A DNA stretch of 64,000 bases from Mycolicibacterium helvum (GCF_010731895.1 NZ_AP022596.1:5332001-5396000), one strand, 5' to 3'; shown: positions 50,374 to 60,389, counted from the stretch's first letter. Program-made: numbers and translations. The notes: generated from the letters alone by a model not told the origin.

Positions 50374-53300
50374 ATGAGTTCGACTCAGCGCTGCGAAATC
50401 GTTGCCGACGTCGTGGGGAACCTGCGTGTCCTGCCGGCCGAATTCGGTGGTATGGCTTCTTCGAGGTTCGGCGCCTTTGGGCACCAGCGAGTACTGACCT
50501 GGGTAGGCGCTTCGGCTGTGGCGCTAGGCATCGGTGCCGCGATCGCGTCTACAGCCGCGGTGGCCGCCGCGGACACCGGGGCGTCCGGCAGGAACGGATC
50601 GACTTCGTCGAGTGGCCCGTCGACCGGCAAGACATCCTCGAAGGCAACAGGGCACGCCGGTCCCGCTCGCACGGCGAAAACTCCATCTCAGACAAAGATT
50701 TCGTCACGTAGTTCCGGGGCTGGCGCCAGCGAGACCACCAAGCCCGGCTCCCCCGCCAGTGCAGTGTCGGCGCAGACGAGTCGCACGAGCGAGGTCGCCC
50801 CGCCCACCGATACGAGCGCCGAAGTCGCCACCCAGTCGCCTGCGATCGACTCAACGGTCTCAGTCGCGAAAACTCCGAGGTCCGCGCAGGTCGGTGTTGG
50901 TGGCGGCCTCGATTCGCTACTCAGCGTTTTCTTCAGCAACGGCACCGCCGCGCATCCCAACGGCGGCATCATCATCGGCAACGGTTATTCCTACACCGCC
51001 GACACCTGCCCGACGAGCGCGTGCAACGGTGGCCGCGCCGGCCTGCTCGGCAACGGCGGTAACGGATACAACGGTGGAAATGGCGGCGCTGCAGGCTGGT
51101 TTGGCGACGGCGGCAAAGGCGGCTCTGGTGCCACCGGCATCAACAACGGCGCCGGCGGCAACGGTGGCAACGGTGGCCTGATCGCGGGCAACGGCGGCGC
51201 CGGGGGCAACGGTACGCAAACCCAGGGCGGGGCCACGGGCGGAAACGGCGGATCGGCCGGTCTGTTCGGTAGGGGCGGAAGAGGCGGAAATGCCGGCGTG
51301 GCCCTCGGAGCCGTGGGCGCCAACGGTGGCAGAGGCGGCAACGGTGGCGCGTTCGTGGGCAATGGCGGGACCGGCGGCATCGGTGGCGACGCCATCGAAT
51401 ACGGCGGCAAGGCAGGCGCGGGCGGCAACGGTGGCAATACCGGGGTGATGTCGCTGGGTGGTGTCGCCGGAAACGGCGGCGTCGGCGGCAAGGGCTCCTA
51501 CGGCGGGAACGGCGGAAACGGCGGAAACGGCGGCATTTTCGCCCTGTACGCCACCGGTGGCGTCGGCGGAACTGGCGGCGAGAGCCCATTTCTCGGCCAC
51601 GGAGCCGACGTCGGTGGCAACGGCGGCCATGGTGGACGCGGCGGTCTGTGGATGGGCAACGGCGGCGCCGGCGGCGCCGGCGGCTACGGCGGCGGTGACG
51701 GTGGCGACGGCGGTGACGTGGGGGTGTTGTCGGTGTTTGGCCGAGGCGGCGCCGGTGGCGCCGGTGGTATCGGCCAACAAGGGCGCGCCGGCGACAACGG
51801 CACCGCGGAGGATCCGAATGGCTACGCCGGGTTCTCCGGCACCGAAGGAGGCAGCGGCGGCAACGGCGGCAACGGGAGTCTGCTTTTCGGCGTCGGTGGC
51901 AACGGTGGCAACGGCGGCAAAGGCGGCTGGGGCGGCACCGGCGGCAAAGGCTTCAGTTACTGGACGGCCACCTACAACGTCAGCACCGGCAACGGAATAA
52001 ACGCCGGCGATGGGGGCACCGGGGGCGACGGCGGACCCGGCGGAGCCCTGGGTGGAAAGCCTGGCCGCGGCGCCTACCTGTTCGTAATGCCGTCGGGCGG
52101 GTCGGCCGGCGCCAGCGGTGTCGGCGGCCAGGGCGGCCAAGGCGGCGGTGGTGGAAACGGTGGAATCACCAACGACTCCAATGGGACTGGTGGTCTCGGC
52201 GGCCGGGGCGGTGACGGCGGAAAAGGCGGCTCAGGCGGTCAGAATAGCGACGGCGGAAACGGCGGCTGGGGCGGCAGCGGTGGGCGAGCAGGCTGGGGCA
52301 TAGGTACCGGCGGCCAGGGCGGCGACGGCGGCAACGGTGGCACGGGCGGTGCCGGTGGCGCCGGAACCGCCACCACCGCCGCCGGCGACGGCGGAACCGG
52401 CGGTGTCGCGGGAGCGGGTGGCCAGGGCGGTCAAGGCCAATACAGCGACGGCGGCGACGGCGGCAATGGTGGCAACGGCGGTGACGGCGGAGCGGGGGGC
52501 ACCGGTGGCCCCCGCCAAAGCAGCGGCGGTGGCGGCGGTAGCGGCGGTGGATACGGCGCCGGCGGCACCAGCACGTACGCCACGGCGGGCGACAATGGTC
52601 AGTACGGCAACGGCGGGAACCGGGGCCAAGACGGTTCCCCAGCTTCGGCGTCCGCCGCAGCTGTGGTGACCGTAAGCGACTCTGCGACAGCCAAACTGAC
52701 CCGCGCTGCCGCGGCAGCCTCGGCGTCCCCGTTTGCTGCGCTGCAATCGATGTGGACCGCGATGACCCACCAGTTGTCCTACATCTTCTTCAACCAGGCA
52801 CCCACCGTGGCACCGAGTGTGTGGAGCCAGTGGGGGCCCACCAAGCTGATCACTGTGGACCTCAATGCGGCCGGCAACAACGGTTTCCCAGTCACCTACT
52901 CCATCAAGACGCAGCCGAAGTACGGCACGCTCACGTTCGACGAGAAGACCGGCCGCTACAGCTACGTCGCGAATCCGGAGTTCGTAAACTCAGGCATCAG
53001 CGACAGTTTCGTGATCACCGTCAACAATGGTGATAGCGCGAAGTTGCCCGGCTTCGCCGGCTTCGTCCAGTCGACGCTGCACTCGGTCGCGGTCGCGCTC
53101 GGGATCGCCAAGCCGGACACCATCGACCGGCAGGTCAACGTGACCGTCACCGGCACAGGCGTTTACGGCGGCAACGTGGTGGAGCTGGCGCAGCTGTACC
53201 GGCTACAAAGCTACGGGAACTGCCTCTTGATGGCGTCGGCGATGGCGGCGGCTCAAGTCACCGGATCCTCAACCGTGGCCGAGGACACTGTCGTTCAGTG

Positions 53301-53826
53301 GGCCAAGGAACTGGATAGCGTCGCCTCCCCTGGGCGAAAGATGTACCTCAGCGAGCGGATCGAGCTGGGCGCGTCACCCAAAGATGCCCCGCGGTTGTTG
53401 GAGCAGCACTGGGCGGTCACAGCGGTTAACACCGACTACGCGACCTACGACGCAAATGGCAACCGGATCGCCAGGGCGACCGCCGCCGACGGGCAGCGTG
53501 CGCTCAACGACATGGACGCCGCCCTGGCGCAAGGCAGCGCGATCACCGTGGGTATCAACAGCAACTCGCTGTATTCGTCGCGGGCCGGCTGGCGTGCCCC
53601 ATCGGCGAATCCCGACTTCACCACTTACAACCACCAGATCCAAGTGCTCAGGGTGGACACGGTCAACGGCAAGGTGTGGGTCAACGACAGCGCGTTGGAC
53701 AGCGGGGGGCAGGAATTCAGCCTCAGTGGATTCATGAAGGCATGGGGGGCAACGGACTACAACCTGACGATCGTCACGGCACTTCCCCAGTCAGGAAGCA
53801 GCGACTCCGCAATCAGTGTGGTGTAA
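50374..53826 (+). CDS. Secreted PGRS-type repeat protein with C-terminal C39-like cysteine peptidase domain
   Basis: An 1150-residue protein if started at ATG 50374; ATG 50452 gives a tidier signal ([20 protein letters not shown]). There is no PE domain. A Ser/Thr/Ala linker (about 55-200) leads to a glycine-rich GGxGGxG region (about 213-755), then a cadherin/VCBS-like segment (about 820-925: [29 protein letters not shown]). The C-terminal domain (about 940-1140) has [16 protein letters not shown] with Cys950, [10 protein letters not shown] with His1087 and VWVNDSALD with Asp1105, the layout of C39/papain-like peptidases. It may act on peptides at the cell surface. Confidence 0.82.
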   Translation: MSSTQRCEIVADVVGNLRVLPAEFGGMASSRFGAFGHQRVLTWVGASAVALGIGAAIASTAAVAAADTGASGRNGSTSSSGPSTGKTSSKATGHAGPARTAKTPSQTKISSRSSGAGASETTKPGSPASAVSAQTSRTSEVAPPTDTSAEVATQSPAIDSTVSVAKTPRSAQVGVGGGLDSLLSVFFSNGTAAHPNGGIIIGNGYSYTADTCPTSACNGGRAGLLGNGGNGYNGGNGGAAGWFGDGGKGGSGATGINNGAGGNGGNGGLIAGNGGAGGNGTQTQGGATGGNGGSAGLFGRGGRGGNAGVALGAVGANGGRGGNGGAFVGNGGTGGIGGDAIEYGGKAGAGGNGGNTGVMSLGGVAGNGGVGGKGSYGGNGGNGGNGGIFALYATGGVGGTGGESPFLGHGADVGGNGGHGGRGGLWMGNGGAGGAGGYGGGDGGDGGDVGVLSVFGRGGAGGAGGIGQQGRAGDNGTAEDPNGYAGFSGTEGGSGGNGGNGSLLFGVGGNGGNGGKGGWGGTGGKGFSYWTATYNVSTGNGINAGDGGTGGDGGPGGALGGKPGRGAYLFVMPSGGSAGASGVGGQGGQGGGGGNGGITNDSNGTGGLGGRGGDGGKGGSGGQNSDGGNGGWGGSGGRAGWGIGTGGQGGDGGNGGTGGAGGAGTATTAAGDGGTGGVAGAGGQGGQGQYSDGGDGGNGGNGGDGGAGGTGGPRQSSGGGGGSGGGYGAGGTSTYATAGDNGQYGNGGNRGQDGSPASASAAAVVTVSDSATAKLTRAAAAASASPFAALQSMWTAMTHQLSYIFFNQAPTVAPSVWSQWGPTKLITVDLNAAGNNGFPVTYSIKTQPKYGTLTFDEKTGRYSYVANPEFVNSGISDSFVITVNNGDSAKLPGFAGFVQSTLHSVAVALGIAKPDTIDRQVNVTVTGTGVYGGNVVELAQLYRLQSYGNCLLMASAMAAAQVTGSSTVAEDTVVQWAKELDSVASPGRKMYLSERIELGASPKDAPRLLEQHWAVTAVNTDYATYDANGNRIARATAADGQRALNDMDAALAQGSAITVGINSNSLYSSRAGWRAPSANPDFTTYNHQIQVLRVDTVNGKVWVNDSALDSGGQEFSLSGFMKAWGATDYNLTIVTALPQSGSSDSAISVV
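51010..52640 (+). repeat. PGRS-type glycine-rich coding repeat
   Basis: GGCGGCAACGGTGGC-like triplets repeat for about 1.6 kb, encoding NGGNGG/GGAGG motifs interspersed with short spacer sequences (for example LFGRGG, LFGVGG). The complementary strand is open for long distances only because of this base bias. Confidence 0.85.
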
Positions 53827-54097
53827 GCGAAGCCCGCCGCCGCGCCGACTGGATACTTCAGCGACGACCGAACATTAGTGAAAGTGGGGATGCCCGAAAG
53901 CCCCGCATGCGCCGACAAGATGCGCGAAAAGATCGAAGTGGGTTCGGGCTCGGCTCTCCGCTGCTGCAGTGTGTATCGTGCAAATCCACTGGACCACGCT
54001 AATTTTGGCTCGATAGTCGCTTTCGCTATGGAGCGTTGCAGGCGACCGCAATGCCATACGCCCGATAGCCGCGCCCGACTATTAGCGCGGCAAGCTC
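53827..54097. other. Intergenic stretch, nothing clear
   Basis: No gene, strong hairpin or repeat was recognised after the PGRS-type gene. Confidence 0.4.
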
Positions 54098-54262
54098 GTG
54101 AGCCCAACGCGCGATACTGAGGTCTCCGAGGATCTCGACGTTCACGCGGCGCTCGACAACGCCATCATCGAAGTCGGCAGGTTGACACCTTCGGAGATCC
54201 GGCACGACTACACGACGTGTCGAGTGCCGGTGACCCAGCCAGATGCATACCGGCAAAAGTAG
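54098..54262 (+). CDS. Possible 54-residue protein or gene remnant
   Basis: A short frame from GTG 54098 to TAG 54260-54262 reads EVSEDLDVHAALDNAIIEVG then RLTPSEIRHDYTTCRVPVTQ. The codon bias and charge pattern look coding. The RBS is weak. It may be the last part of a lost gene. Function unknown. Confidence 0.35.
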   Translation: MSPTRDTEVSEDLDVHAALDNAIIEVGRLTPSEIRHDYTTCRVPVTQPDAYRQK

Positions 54263-54264
54263 AC

Positions 54265-54281
54265 AGTTAAGACTGCATATA
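54265..54281. repeat. Partial att-like block, third copy
   Basis: AGTTAAG directly followed by ACTGCATAT, matching 35045-35060 with one base missing. It lies right after the short frame ending at 54262. Confidence 0.3.
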
Positions 54282-54325
54282 TTAGTGTCAGTGGTAGGCC
54301 ATCGGACCAGCGCGACACAGCGACT

Positions 54326-54341
54326 GGTCGCCATAGCGACC
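54326..54341. promoter_or_regulatory. Inverted repeat before LLM oxidoreductase
   Basis: GGTCGC and GCGACC flank CATA as a perfect 6-bp inverted repeat, 29 bp before the start codon at 54371. It could be an operator or a leader hairpin. Confidence 0.35.
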
Positions 54342-54370
54342 GCGCCACAAGCGAAAGAAGCACTTAGACA

Positions 54371-55240
54371 ATGGAATTGGGCGTACACTATATTGACTTC
54401 CTACCCGGGGAACCAGCCCGACTTGCGATGATGCTCGCGGACTCGGCACGGGCTGCAGAAGAGGCCGGGGCCGCTATGTTCACCCTCGCCGATCACCTAT
54501 TCCAGATGGAAGGCGCCGGACGTGCCGAGGATCCGTTCCTGGAGGGATACACCAGCCTGGGTTACCTCGCCGGCCAGACGCGAACGATTACGCTAAGCAT
54601 GGCGGTCACTGGGGTCACCTACCGCTATCCGGGAGTACTGGCGAAAATCGTTACCACACTTGATGTCTTGTGCGGTGGTCGCTCGATGTTGGGCATCGGA
54701 GCGGCCTGGTACGAGCGCGAACACATCGCTCTCGGAGTGCCGTATCCGTCGCTGCGCGACCGGTTCGAGATGCTCGAGGAGGCTCTCCAGATCTGTGCCC
54801 AGATGTGGAGCGACGACAACGGTCCATTCACTGGGAAGCATTATCAGCTGGCGGAGACGATCTGCGCTCCGCGGCCAGTGCGTCGCCCGCCCATTCTTAT
54901 CGGTGGCGGTGGTGAGAAGAAGACGCTGCGATTGGTCGCCCAGTACGCCGACATGTGGAACACAACGTCCTCCGATCCGCAGGAACTGGCCCATAAGATC
55001 GATGTCCTGCGGCGACACTGCGATGACGTAGGTCGCGACTTCGCCGAGATCCGTCTGACCGCAGCGCTATTCACCGCCGATCCATTCACAGGTGACGCTT
55101 TCATGCGGACCGCCGAGACCCTCGCCGGCCTGGGTGTTGACCTAGTCAACGTCGGACCGCTGCCAGGTAACCCGGATCCGGCCGGGTTCATCCGACGCCT
55201 CGGCGAGCAGGTAATACCGCGCCTAGCCAATCTGGGCTGA
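54371..55240 (+). CDS. LLM-class F420-dependent oxidoreductase
   Basis: A 289-residue luciferase-like TIM barrel. Typical features: FTLADHLFQ, SMAVTGVTYRYPGVLAKIVTTLDVLCGGRSMLGIGAAWYEREH, PPILIGGGGEKKTLRLVAQYADMWN and VDLVNVGPLPGNPD. Mycobacterial members use coenzyme F420 for redox on diverse substrates. The gene stands alone. Its stop is immediately followed by an IS30-like fragment. Confidence 0.88.
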   Translation: MELGVHYIDFLPGEPARLAMMLADSARAAEEAGAAMFTLADHLFQMEGAGRAEDPFLEGYTSLGYLAGQTRTITLSMAVTGVTYRYPGVLAKIVTTLDVLCGGRSMLGIGAAWYEREHIALGVPYPSLRDRFEMLEEALQICAQMWSDDNGPFTGKHYQLAETICAPRPVRRPPILIGGGGEKKTLRLVAQYADMWNTTSSDPQELAHKIDVLRRHCDDVGRDFAEIRLTAALFTADPFTGDAFMRTAETLAGLGVDLVNVGPLPGNPDPAGFIRRLGEQVIPRLANLG

Positions 55241-55242
55241 CG

Positions 55243-55335
55243 TTGCGCGCGATTGCCGACCGACTCGGACGAGCCCCGTCGACCATTTCTCGGGGATTGC
55301 GGCGCAACAAGCCCGCCGGCCGGGCATACGCCGTG
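55243..55335 (+). pseudogene. IS30-type transposase HTH fragment
   Basis: About 30 residues (LRAIADRLGRAPSTISRGLR then RNKPAGRAY) match the helix-turn-helix of IS30 family transposases (RAIAxxLGRxPSTISREVRRN), with the usual Glu replaced by Gly. No catalytic part follows. It is a leftover of an insertion directly after the LLM gene. Confidence 0.6.
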
Positions 55336-55785
55336 CTTTCCGCGCACGGCGTGTCGATCAGCCCGTCCATCCAATGCAACACGGCGGCCTTCATCTCTGC
55401 ACTCATCGGCGTGGAGTCCGCCGGGAGTCGCTGTCCACCAACGCTATTCATTACTCACTTATCGGTGGACTGGCCAGGACATTGGCGCTGATCTTCGCCG
55501 GCCAACTCGAGCCCAACAATTTCCATATATCAGGTTCGATCGATCGAGATCCCCTATCCGCTTGGGTGTTCCGTGCCGTCATCATCAGGTGCGCGCGCTA
55601 TCGTCGCCCCTGGTCGAGGGCGCGAGAGTCTGTCGCAGGCTTGACCCCGCGATTGGGGCGTAGCTAGCGCGCTAATCAACAATCATGGACTGCCACCTCC
55701 GGTTGATCTAGGCGACGATCCTGAGGCAATTGACTCATACTAATGAGGTACCATTAAATGTGTTCCTGTGAGGCGAGGAGTCAGC
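55336..55785. other. Intergenic region upstream of the sulfatase
   Basis: No convincing gene is present. The right end holds the sulfatase promoter, the TAATGAG operator (55741-55756) and a GAGGAG RBS (55775-55780). Confidence 0.45.
55741..55756. promoter_or_regulatory. TetR-type operator before the sulfatase
   Basis: TAATGAGGTACCATTA has TAATG/CATTA outer symmetry and shares TAATGAG with the perfect operator at 58752. It ends 29 bp before the sulfatase ATG, suitable for repression. Confidence 0.5.
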
Positions 55786-58002
55786 ATGGATACATACGAC
55801 GCGGCCAAGCGTCCGGGCGCCCCCAATGTGGTCATGATCGTGCTGGATGACCTCGGCTATGCCCAGTTGGGCTGCTACGGATCAGATATTCGAACCCCGG
55901 CCATTGATCGCCTCGCTCGCGAAGGGTTGCGATACAGCCGCTTTCATGTCACTGGATTGTGTTCGCCGACACGAGCATGCCTGCTCACTGGCCGCAACCA
56001 CCACTCGGTCGGGATGGGCTTCCTTGCCGACATCCCGACTGTCCACCCGGGCTACACCGGCAAGATTCCGGCCTCGGCGCCAACGCTGCCGCGCTTGCTG
56101 CGGGATTCCGGGTGGAGCACGATGGCCGTCGGCAAATGGCATCTGGCGCCGCGCGGCGAACGAACGAGTGCTGGTCCGTTCACCCGCTGGCCGTTGGGAC
56201 TCGGGTTCGAGCGCTACTACGGCTTCCTGCTGGGCGACGCGAATCATTGGGACCCACAACTGGTTCGAGATAACACTTATCTTGACGGCCCTGATGTGCG
56301 CCCAGCCGGCTACCACTTGACCGAGGACCTCACCGATGAGGCGATCAGGATGGTGGTCAGCCAGCAACAGTCAGCGCCCGGCAAGCCGTTCTTCCTGTAC
56401 TTCGCCACGGGGGCCATGCACTCACCGCATCATGTACACAAGAGTTGGGCCGACGCCTATGCGGGGCAGTTCGACATCGGTTGGGACGCCTGGCGAGACG
56501 AGGTGTTCGCTCGACAGCTCGCCGAGGGCGTGGTGCCCGCAGGTACCACGCTCACCGGCCGGCCGGATTGGGTTCCGGCTTGGACCTCCCTCACTGCAGA
56601 CGAACGTGCCGTGTATGCGCGGATGCACGAGGTGTATGCGGGCTTTCTGAGTCATACCGACAGCCAGATCGATCGATTGATCCGCACTCTGGAAGAACTC
56701 GATATCTTGGACAACACGCTCGTTCTCGTCATGTCCGACAATGGGGCCAGTGCAGAAGGGGGCGTGGCGGGCACCAGCAACGAACATCGGTTCACGCATC
56801 GGGTGCCAGAGTCGCTGGCCGACAATCTCGATCGCCTACCGGACTGGGGTGGCACGTCAGGGTATCCACACTATGCGTGGGGCTGGGCGTGGGCTGGCAA
56901 TACCCCTTTCCGTTTGTGGAAGCGCTATGCCTGGCTGGGCGGCACGCGCGTCCCGCTGATCGTGCATTGGCCGCAGGGCATCCGTGACGGCGGCGCTGTC
57001 CGTTCACAGTTTGCGCACGCGATCGACGTCATGCCAACAGTCCTGGAAGCCTGTGCAATTCAGCCTTCGGCCTCTGCCGAGAGCTCCGAGGGCGGAATGC
57101 ATGGGGCGAGCCTGTTGCGGACATTTCACGACGCGGCGGCGCCCGAACCCCGATCCACCCAGTACTTCGAAGTTGTAGGTTCCCGATCCATCATTGCCGA
57201 TGGCTGGAAGGCCACGACCGATCATGTGGCCCAAGGCGTGATGGACGAGGAAGCGCTGCTTGAAGGAAGCCGGGACTTCGCCGCCGATCGATGGTCGTTG
57301 TTTCGGGTCGACGACTTCTCCGAAGGTCACGACCTGTCGGCGAGTCACCCCGACGTGGTATCGCGATTGGCCGCGCGGTGGGAAGCCGAGGCCGCTCGCT
57401 ACAACGTTCTGCCACTGAGTGATTCGCTGGTGACGCGAGCGGCGGAGATGGTATGGCCCGAATTCCCGCCCGGGCAGCGTGTGGTGTTGCGCCCGTCGGG
57501 GGGGCCGGTCGCCGATGAGGCACTCCCCTTGCTGTACAGCCGGTTGTTCGCTGACGTCGAGGTCCCGCCGGAGGATGCCAACGGTGTGTTGTTTGCGATC
57601 GGCAACTGGACCGGAGGGCTGGCGGCATTTGTGATCGAGTCCAGGTTGCACATTGCTGTCGCCGCCCCGGGCGGCGACAGCATGGTGCGAGCCGATCGGC
57701 TACTGGTGGAGGGCCGCCACAGCGCAGGCTGTCGGTTACATCGCCTCGACGGCGGAACCCGAGTGGAGGCGGTGATCGACGATACCGTCGTCGGCTCTGT
57801 GATGGCCCGGGTGACGCTGCCCCATGTGTGGCAGCATGGCGGGACATCAATGTTCTTGGGCCGAGACCGCGGACTGCCGGTATGCGAGCTGTATCGACCA
57901 CCGTTTGTGTGGAAGGGTCGATTGCATTCGGTGACAGTAGAATCCGATCTGGAATCGCTACCAGGTCAGGAACTTCTCCGGGCTGCGCTCAAGTCTGAAT
58001 GA
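55786..58002 (+). CDS. Type I (formylglycine) sulfatase
   Basis: A 738-residue sulfatase. The metal-binding start is VLDDLGYAQLGCYGS (Asp21, Asp22) and the active motif is CSPTRACLLTGR (CxPxR, Cys59 to formylglycine). GKWHLAP and SDNGASAEGG also fit arylsulfatases. The C-terminal 200 residues add a beta-rich domain typical of larger bacterial members. ATG 55786 has GAGGAG five bases upstream. It should release sulfate from an aryl or alkyl ester. No maturase gene is adjacent. Its regulator is probably the TetR at 58013. Confidence 0.92.
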   Translation: MDTYDAAKRPGAPNVVMIVLDDLGYAQLGCYGSDIRTPAIDRLAREGLRYSRFHVTGLCSPTRACLLTGRNHHSVGMGFLADIPTVHPGYTGKIPASAPTLPRLLRDSGWSTMAVGKWHLAPRGERTSAGPFTRWPLGLGFERYYGFLLGDANHWDPQLVRDNTYLDGPDVRPAGYHLTEDLTDEAIRMVVSQQQSAPGKPFFLYFATGAMHSPHHVHKSWADAYAGQFDIGWDAWRDEVFARQLAEGVVPAGTTLTGRPDWVPAWTSLTADERAVYARMHEVYAGFLSHTDSQIDRLIRTLEELDILDNTLVLVMSDNGASAEGGVAGTSNEHRFTHRVPESLADNLDRLPDWGGTSGYPHYAWGWAWAGNTPFRLWKRYAWLGGTRVPLIVHWPQGIRDGGAVRSQFAHAIDVMPTVLEACAIQPSASAESSEGGMHGASLLRTFHDAAAPEPRSTQYFEVVGSRSIIADGWKATTDHVAQGVMDEEALLEGSRDFAADRWSLFRVDDFSEGHDLSASHPDVVSRLAARWEAEAARYNVLPLSDSLVTRAAEMVWPEFPPGQRVVLRPSGGPVADEALPLLYSRLFADVEVPPEDANGVLFAIGNWTGGLAAFVIESRLHIAVAAPGGDSMVRADRLLVEGRHSAGCRLHRLDGGTRVEAVIDDTVVGSVMARVTLPHVWQHGGTSMFLGRDRGLPVCELYRPPFVWKGRLHSVTVESDLESLPGQELLRAALKSE

Positions 58003-58012
58003 CCGGACGCCG

Positions 58013-58717
58013 TCAAGGACGCAATGCCTCAACAGTTTCCGCCGACGCCGGCGCGTGGATGATCGCAGTCAGCGAATCGATGAGGTCCGACACGAACATC
58101 GCGGTGGGCGGCGCATCAGTTGCGGTTGTCCGTTGTCGCTGATGGTCGGCAACAGCGTTCAGGCAACTGATATAGAGAAAACGAAGCCGCGCCGCGGCGA
58201 CGGCTTCGGGGAGATGTGATAGATAACCCCAAATAAGCTGATTGAGCTCTTGTCCGTGCTCGGTCAACGAGGGGTCGGCCAAGATCCACGCGTGCCCGCC
58301 TGGTTCGCCGTATCCGTGAAACAACAGCTGAGCCACCAGCTCGACATGGCGCTCCCCCCGCTCAATACTGCCAACCTGAGGCAGAACCAAGGCCTCGAGG
58401 AGGCGTCTGAGCTCGACCGGCTGATCGCCCGAGCGCGCCTGGTCGAGCAACCGTCCCCGATCCTGGTCGATACGTTCGAGACGGTCTTCGAGGATGGCCT
58501 TGATCAGCTCCTCTTTGGATCCGAAGTGGTAGTTCACCGCCGCGGCGTTGCTTTGGCCGGCGGCAAGTCTGATCTCGTTGAGGCTGACGGCATCGATTCC
58601 GCGATCGGCGAACATCGCTTCCGCAGTAGTGATCAGTTTGATACGCGTCGCCACCCCGCTGCTGTTCCGGCCGCGGGTGCGTGCCCGTTCCCGAATACGG
58701 TCCGACTCCGAGGGCAT
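58013..58717 (-). CDS. TetR family regulator, likely repressor of the sulfatase
   Basis: A 234-residue TetR protein: HTH at about 25-70 (KLITTAEAMFADRGIDAVSLNEIRLAAGQSNAAAVNYHFGSKEELI). ATG 58717 is preferred since earlier starts cross the operator. It converges on the sulfatase gene, 10 bp apart, and is divergent from the GAP-family gene. A perfect operator lies 34 bp upstream of its start, and a related one sits before the sulfatase, so autorepression plus sulfatase control is likely. Confidence 0.88.
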   Translation of the reverse strand: MPSESDRIRERARTRGRNSSGVATRIKLITTAEAMFADRGIDAVSLNEIRLAAGQSNAAAVNYHFGSKEELIKAILEDRLERIDQDRGRLLDQARSGDQPVELRRLLEALVLPQVGSIERGERHVELVAQLLFHGYGEPGGHAWILADPSLTEHGQELNQLIWGYLSHLPEAVAAARLRFLYISCLNAVADHQRQRTTATDAPPTAMFVSDLIDSLTAIIHAPASAETVEALRP

Positions 58718-58751
58718 CGCCCGATCGTACGCATTTCCGACCCGAAGTATA

Positions 58752-58767
58752 TAATGAGACCTCATTA
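58752..58767. promoter_or_regulatory. Perfect TetR operator TAATGAG-AC-CTCATTA
   Basis: A perfect 7-bp inverted repeat with a 2-bp centre in the divergent region between the TetR and GAP-family genes. The half-site TAATGAG recurs before the sulfatase. Confidence 0.6.
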
Positions 58768-58801
58768 GTCTTGTTATGGCGACGAGAAAGCTTGGTGCGC
58801 A

Positions 58802-59443
58802 ATGCGGGTGGAGCTGGCATCGCTGGCGCTGGTCATCGCCGTGTCGCCGGCCTCGGTGCTTCCAGCGATCCTGATGCTCCACACGCCCCGTCCACTCGCC
58901 GCGGGATGGGCGTTCGCCACGGGCTGGACGTTGACCTTGGTAGCTGCGACATGGCTTTTCGTCGGAATCGCCGGGCAAGTGCCTGACGCCGCCGGTCCCC
59001 CGCCACACTGGATCCGACCCGCCACGCTGATTCTGGCGGTGCTCCTGATCCTCGCCGGCGCCGTCACCTGGATGCGTCGGGGGCGAGCCGCACGTGCGCC
59101 GGTATGGCTGCGAGCGCTGGATTCTGTTACTCCGCCGCGGGCCCTGATAGTTGCACCGGTTCTGGTGTCCCTGAACCCCAAGGTGCTCTCCGCCTGCGCC
59201 GCAGCCGGTTTCAGCGTCGGGGCTACCACGCAGACGAGCCTGATCCGGTTAGGTGATGTGGCCGGTTTCGCCGCGCTCGCCAGCGTGACCGTGATACTGC
59301 CGGTGCTGAGCTATGTCATCTGGCGTGAGCGCATGAACGCACCCCTGCAACGGCTCAAAGTTGTTCTGGAGCGCCATAATTCCGCGATCCTCGCGGTGGT
59401 CCTCATCGCGGTGGGGCTGCTGCTGTTACTGCAAGGCGCGTGA
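58802..59443 (+). CDS. GAP family membrane protein (Sap-like)
   Basis: A 213-residue protein with about six hydrophobic segments and the GAP/LysE-like arrangement: ASLALVIAVSPASVLPAILML at the start, SVTPPRALIVAPVLVSLNPK in the middle, and a C-terminal LAVVLIAVGLLLLLQG. Sap in M. tuberculosis, a family member, aids glycolipid (sulfolipid) export. Being next to a sulfatase and its repressor is suggestive. It probably shares an operon with the esterase 31 bp downstream. Confidence 0.78.
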   Translation: MRVELASLALVIAVSPASVLPAILMLHTPRPLAAGWAFATGWTLTLVAATWLFVGIAGQVPDAAGPPPHWIRPATLILAVLLILAGAVTWMRRGRAARAPVWLRALDSVTPPRALIVAPVLVSLNPKVLSACAAAGFSVGATTQTSLIRLGDVAGFAALASVTVILPVLSYVIWRERMNAPLQRLKVVLERHNSAILAVVLIAVGLLLLLQGA

Positions 59444-59474
59444 TGACGCTGCCCTGATGTGAAGGAGAAAGCTC

Positions 59475-60389
59475 GTGTCCTTTCCTCACTCGCAATCCCA
59501 CTCGAGGCGCGCGAGCAGACGATTGCTCGCTCTCCAGAAGCTCATGCTTTTGGCGACAGCAAAAGTAGGGTCTGGTCAAGACGTGGGCCGAACGCGCAGG
59601 ATGACCCGTTCGATGGAGTCGCTCCAGCGGCGAGTGCGCGGCGTCGAGGAGGCCACCGACACGGTGTCCGGGGTGCCCGTTCGGTGGTTTCGTCCGGCCC
59701 GGGTCGGCGCAGGGCTGATCTTCCACGTGCACGGCGGGGCGTTCGTAGCCGGTAGTTCGCTGGCAGCCCGCGCCCATAGTGGCCTGGCCCGGCGTCACAG
59801 CGCCGAACTGGTGAGCGTCGATTACCGACCTGCACCGGAGCATCCGTTCCCCGCAGCACTGGACGATGTGTGGGCGGTCTATTCGGCGGTAGCGCATGAC
59901 CGGCCCACAGTCATTGTCGGGGAATCCGCCGGAGGCGGGCTGGCCATGTCGCTGGTGCGACGGGTGCTCGACGAGGGTTTTGTCGCGCCGAAAGGTCTGG
60001 TGACGATGTTTCCTTGGGCGGATCTGACCAACAGTGCGGACAGCTTCCTGCGGAATGAGCACCGAGATCTGCTTTCCCGGGAAGGTCTTTCGCGGAGCGC
60101 TGCGGCCTACGCCGGTGACCATGATCTGAAGATGCCGCTGGTGTCGCCAATCTACGGCTCCTTTGCCGACTTTCCTCCCACACTGATCGTCGTCGGAACC
60201 CACGACTGTCTACTCGATGACTCCCGCAACGTCGCGACCCGAATGGGTGCCGCCGGTGTAGAAGCCACGCTTGTCGAGATAGCTTGCGGATTCCATGGTT
60301 TCGTTCTGTTACCCACTCCGGAGTCGAAGAAGGTCCAGCGGGACATATCGTCCTTCGTCGGTACTGCGCTCAACGATCAGTGCGGCTGA
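59475..60389 (+). CDS. HSL-type alpha/beta hydrolase (esterase/lipase)
   Basis: A 304-residue hydrolase. HVHGGAF is the HSL oxyanion motif, GESAGGG holds the nucleophilic Ser, VVGTHDCLLDDS the Asp, and CGFHGF the His. This matches mycobacterial Lip-family enzymes acting on short or medium acyl esters. GTG 59475 is preceded by GAAGGAGA. It is convergent with the TetR gene at 60426. Confidence 0.88.
   Translation: MSFPHSQSHSRRASRRLLALQKLMLLATAKVGSGQDVGRTRRMTRSMESLQRRVRGVEEATDTVSGVPVRWFRPARVGAGLIFHVHGGAFVAGSSLAARAHSGLARRHSAELVSVDYRPAPEHPFPAALDDVWAVYSAVAHDRPTVIVGESAGGGLAMSLVRRVLDEGFVAPKGLVTMFPWADLTNSADSFLRNEHRDLLSREGLSRSAAAYAGDHDLKMPLVSPIYGSFADFPPTLIVVGTHDCLLDDSRNVATRMGAAGVEATLVEIACGFHGFVLLPTPESKKVQRDISSFVGTALNDQCG

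Noticed and set aside
50917..52140. Ala/Val-rich minus-strand frame opposite the PGRS region
   Set aside because: Open only because GGC/GGT repeats have no stops on the complement; composition is not natural.
51010..52640. Possible CRISPR or noncoding satellite
   Set aside because: The repeats are short glycine codons in frame with a long protein and lack spacer structure.
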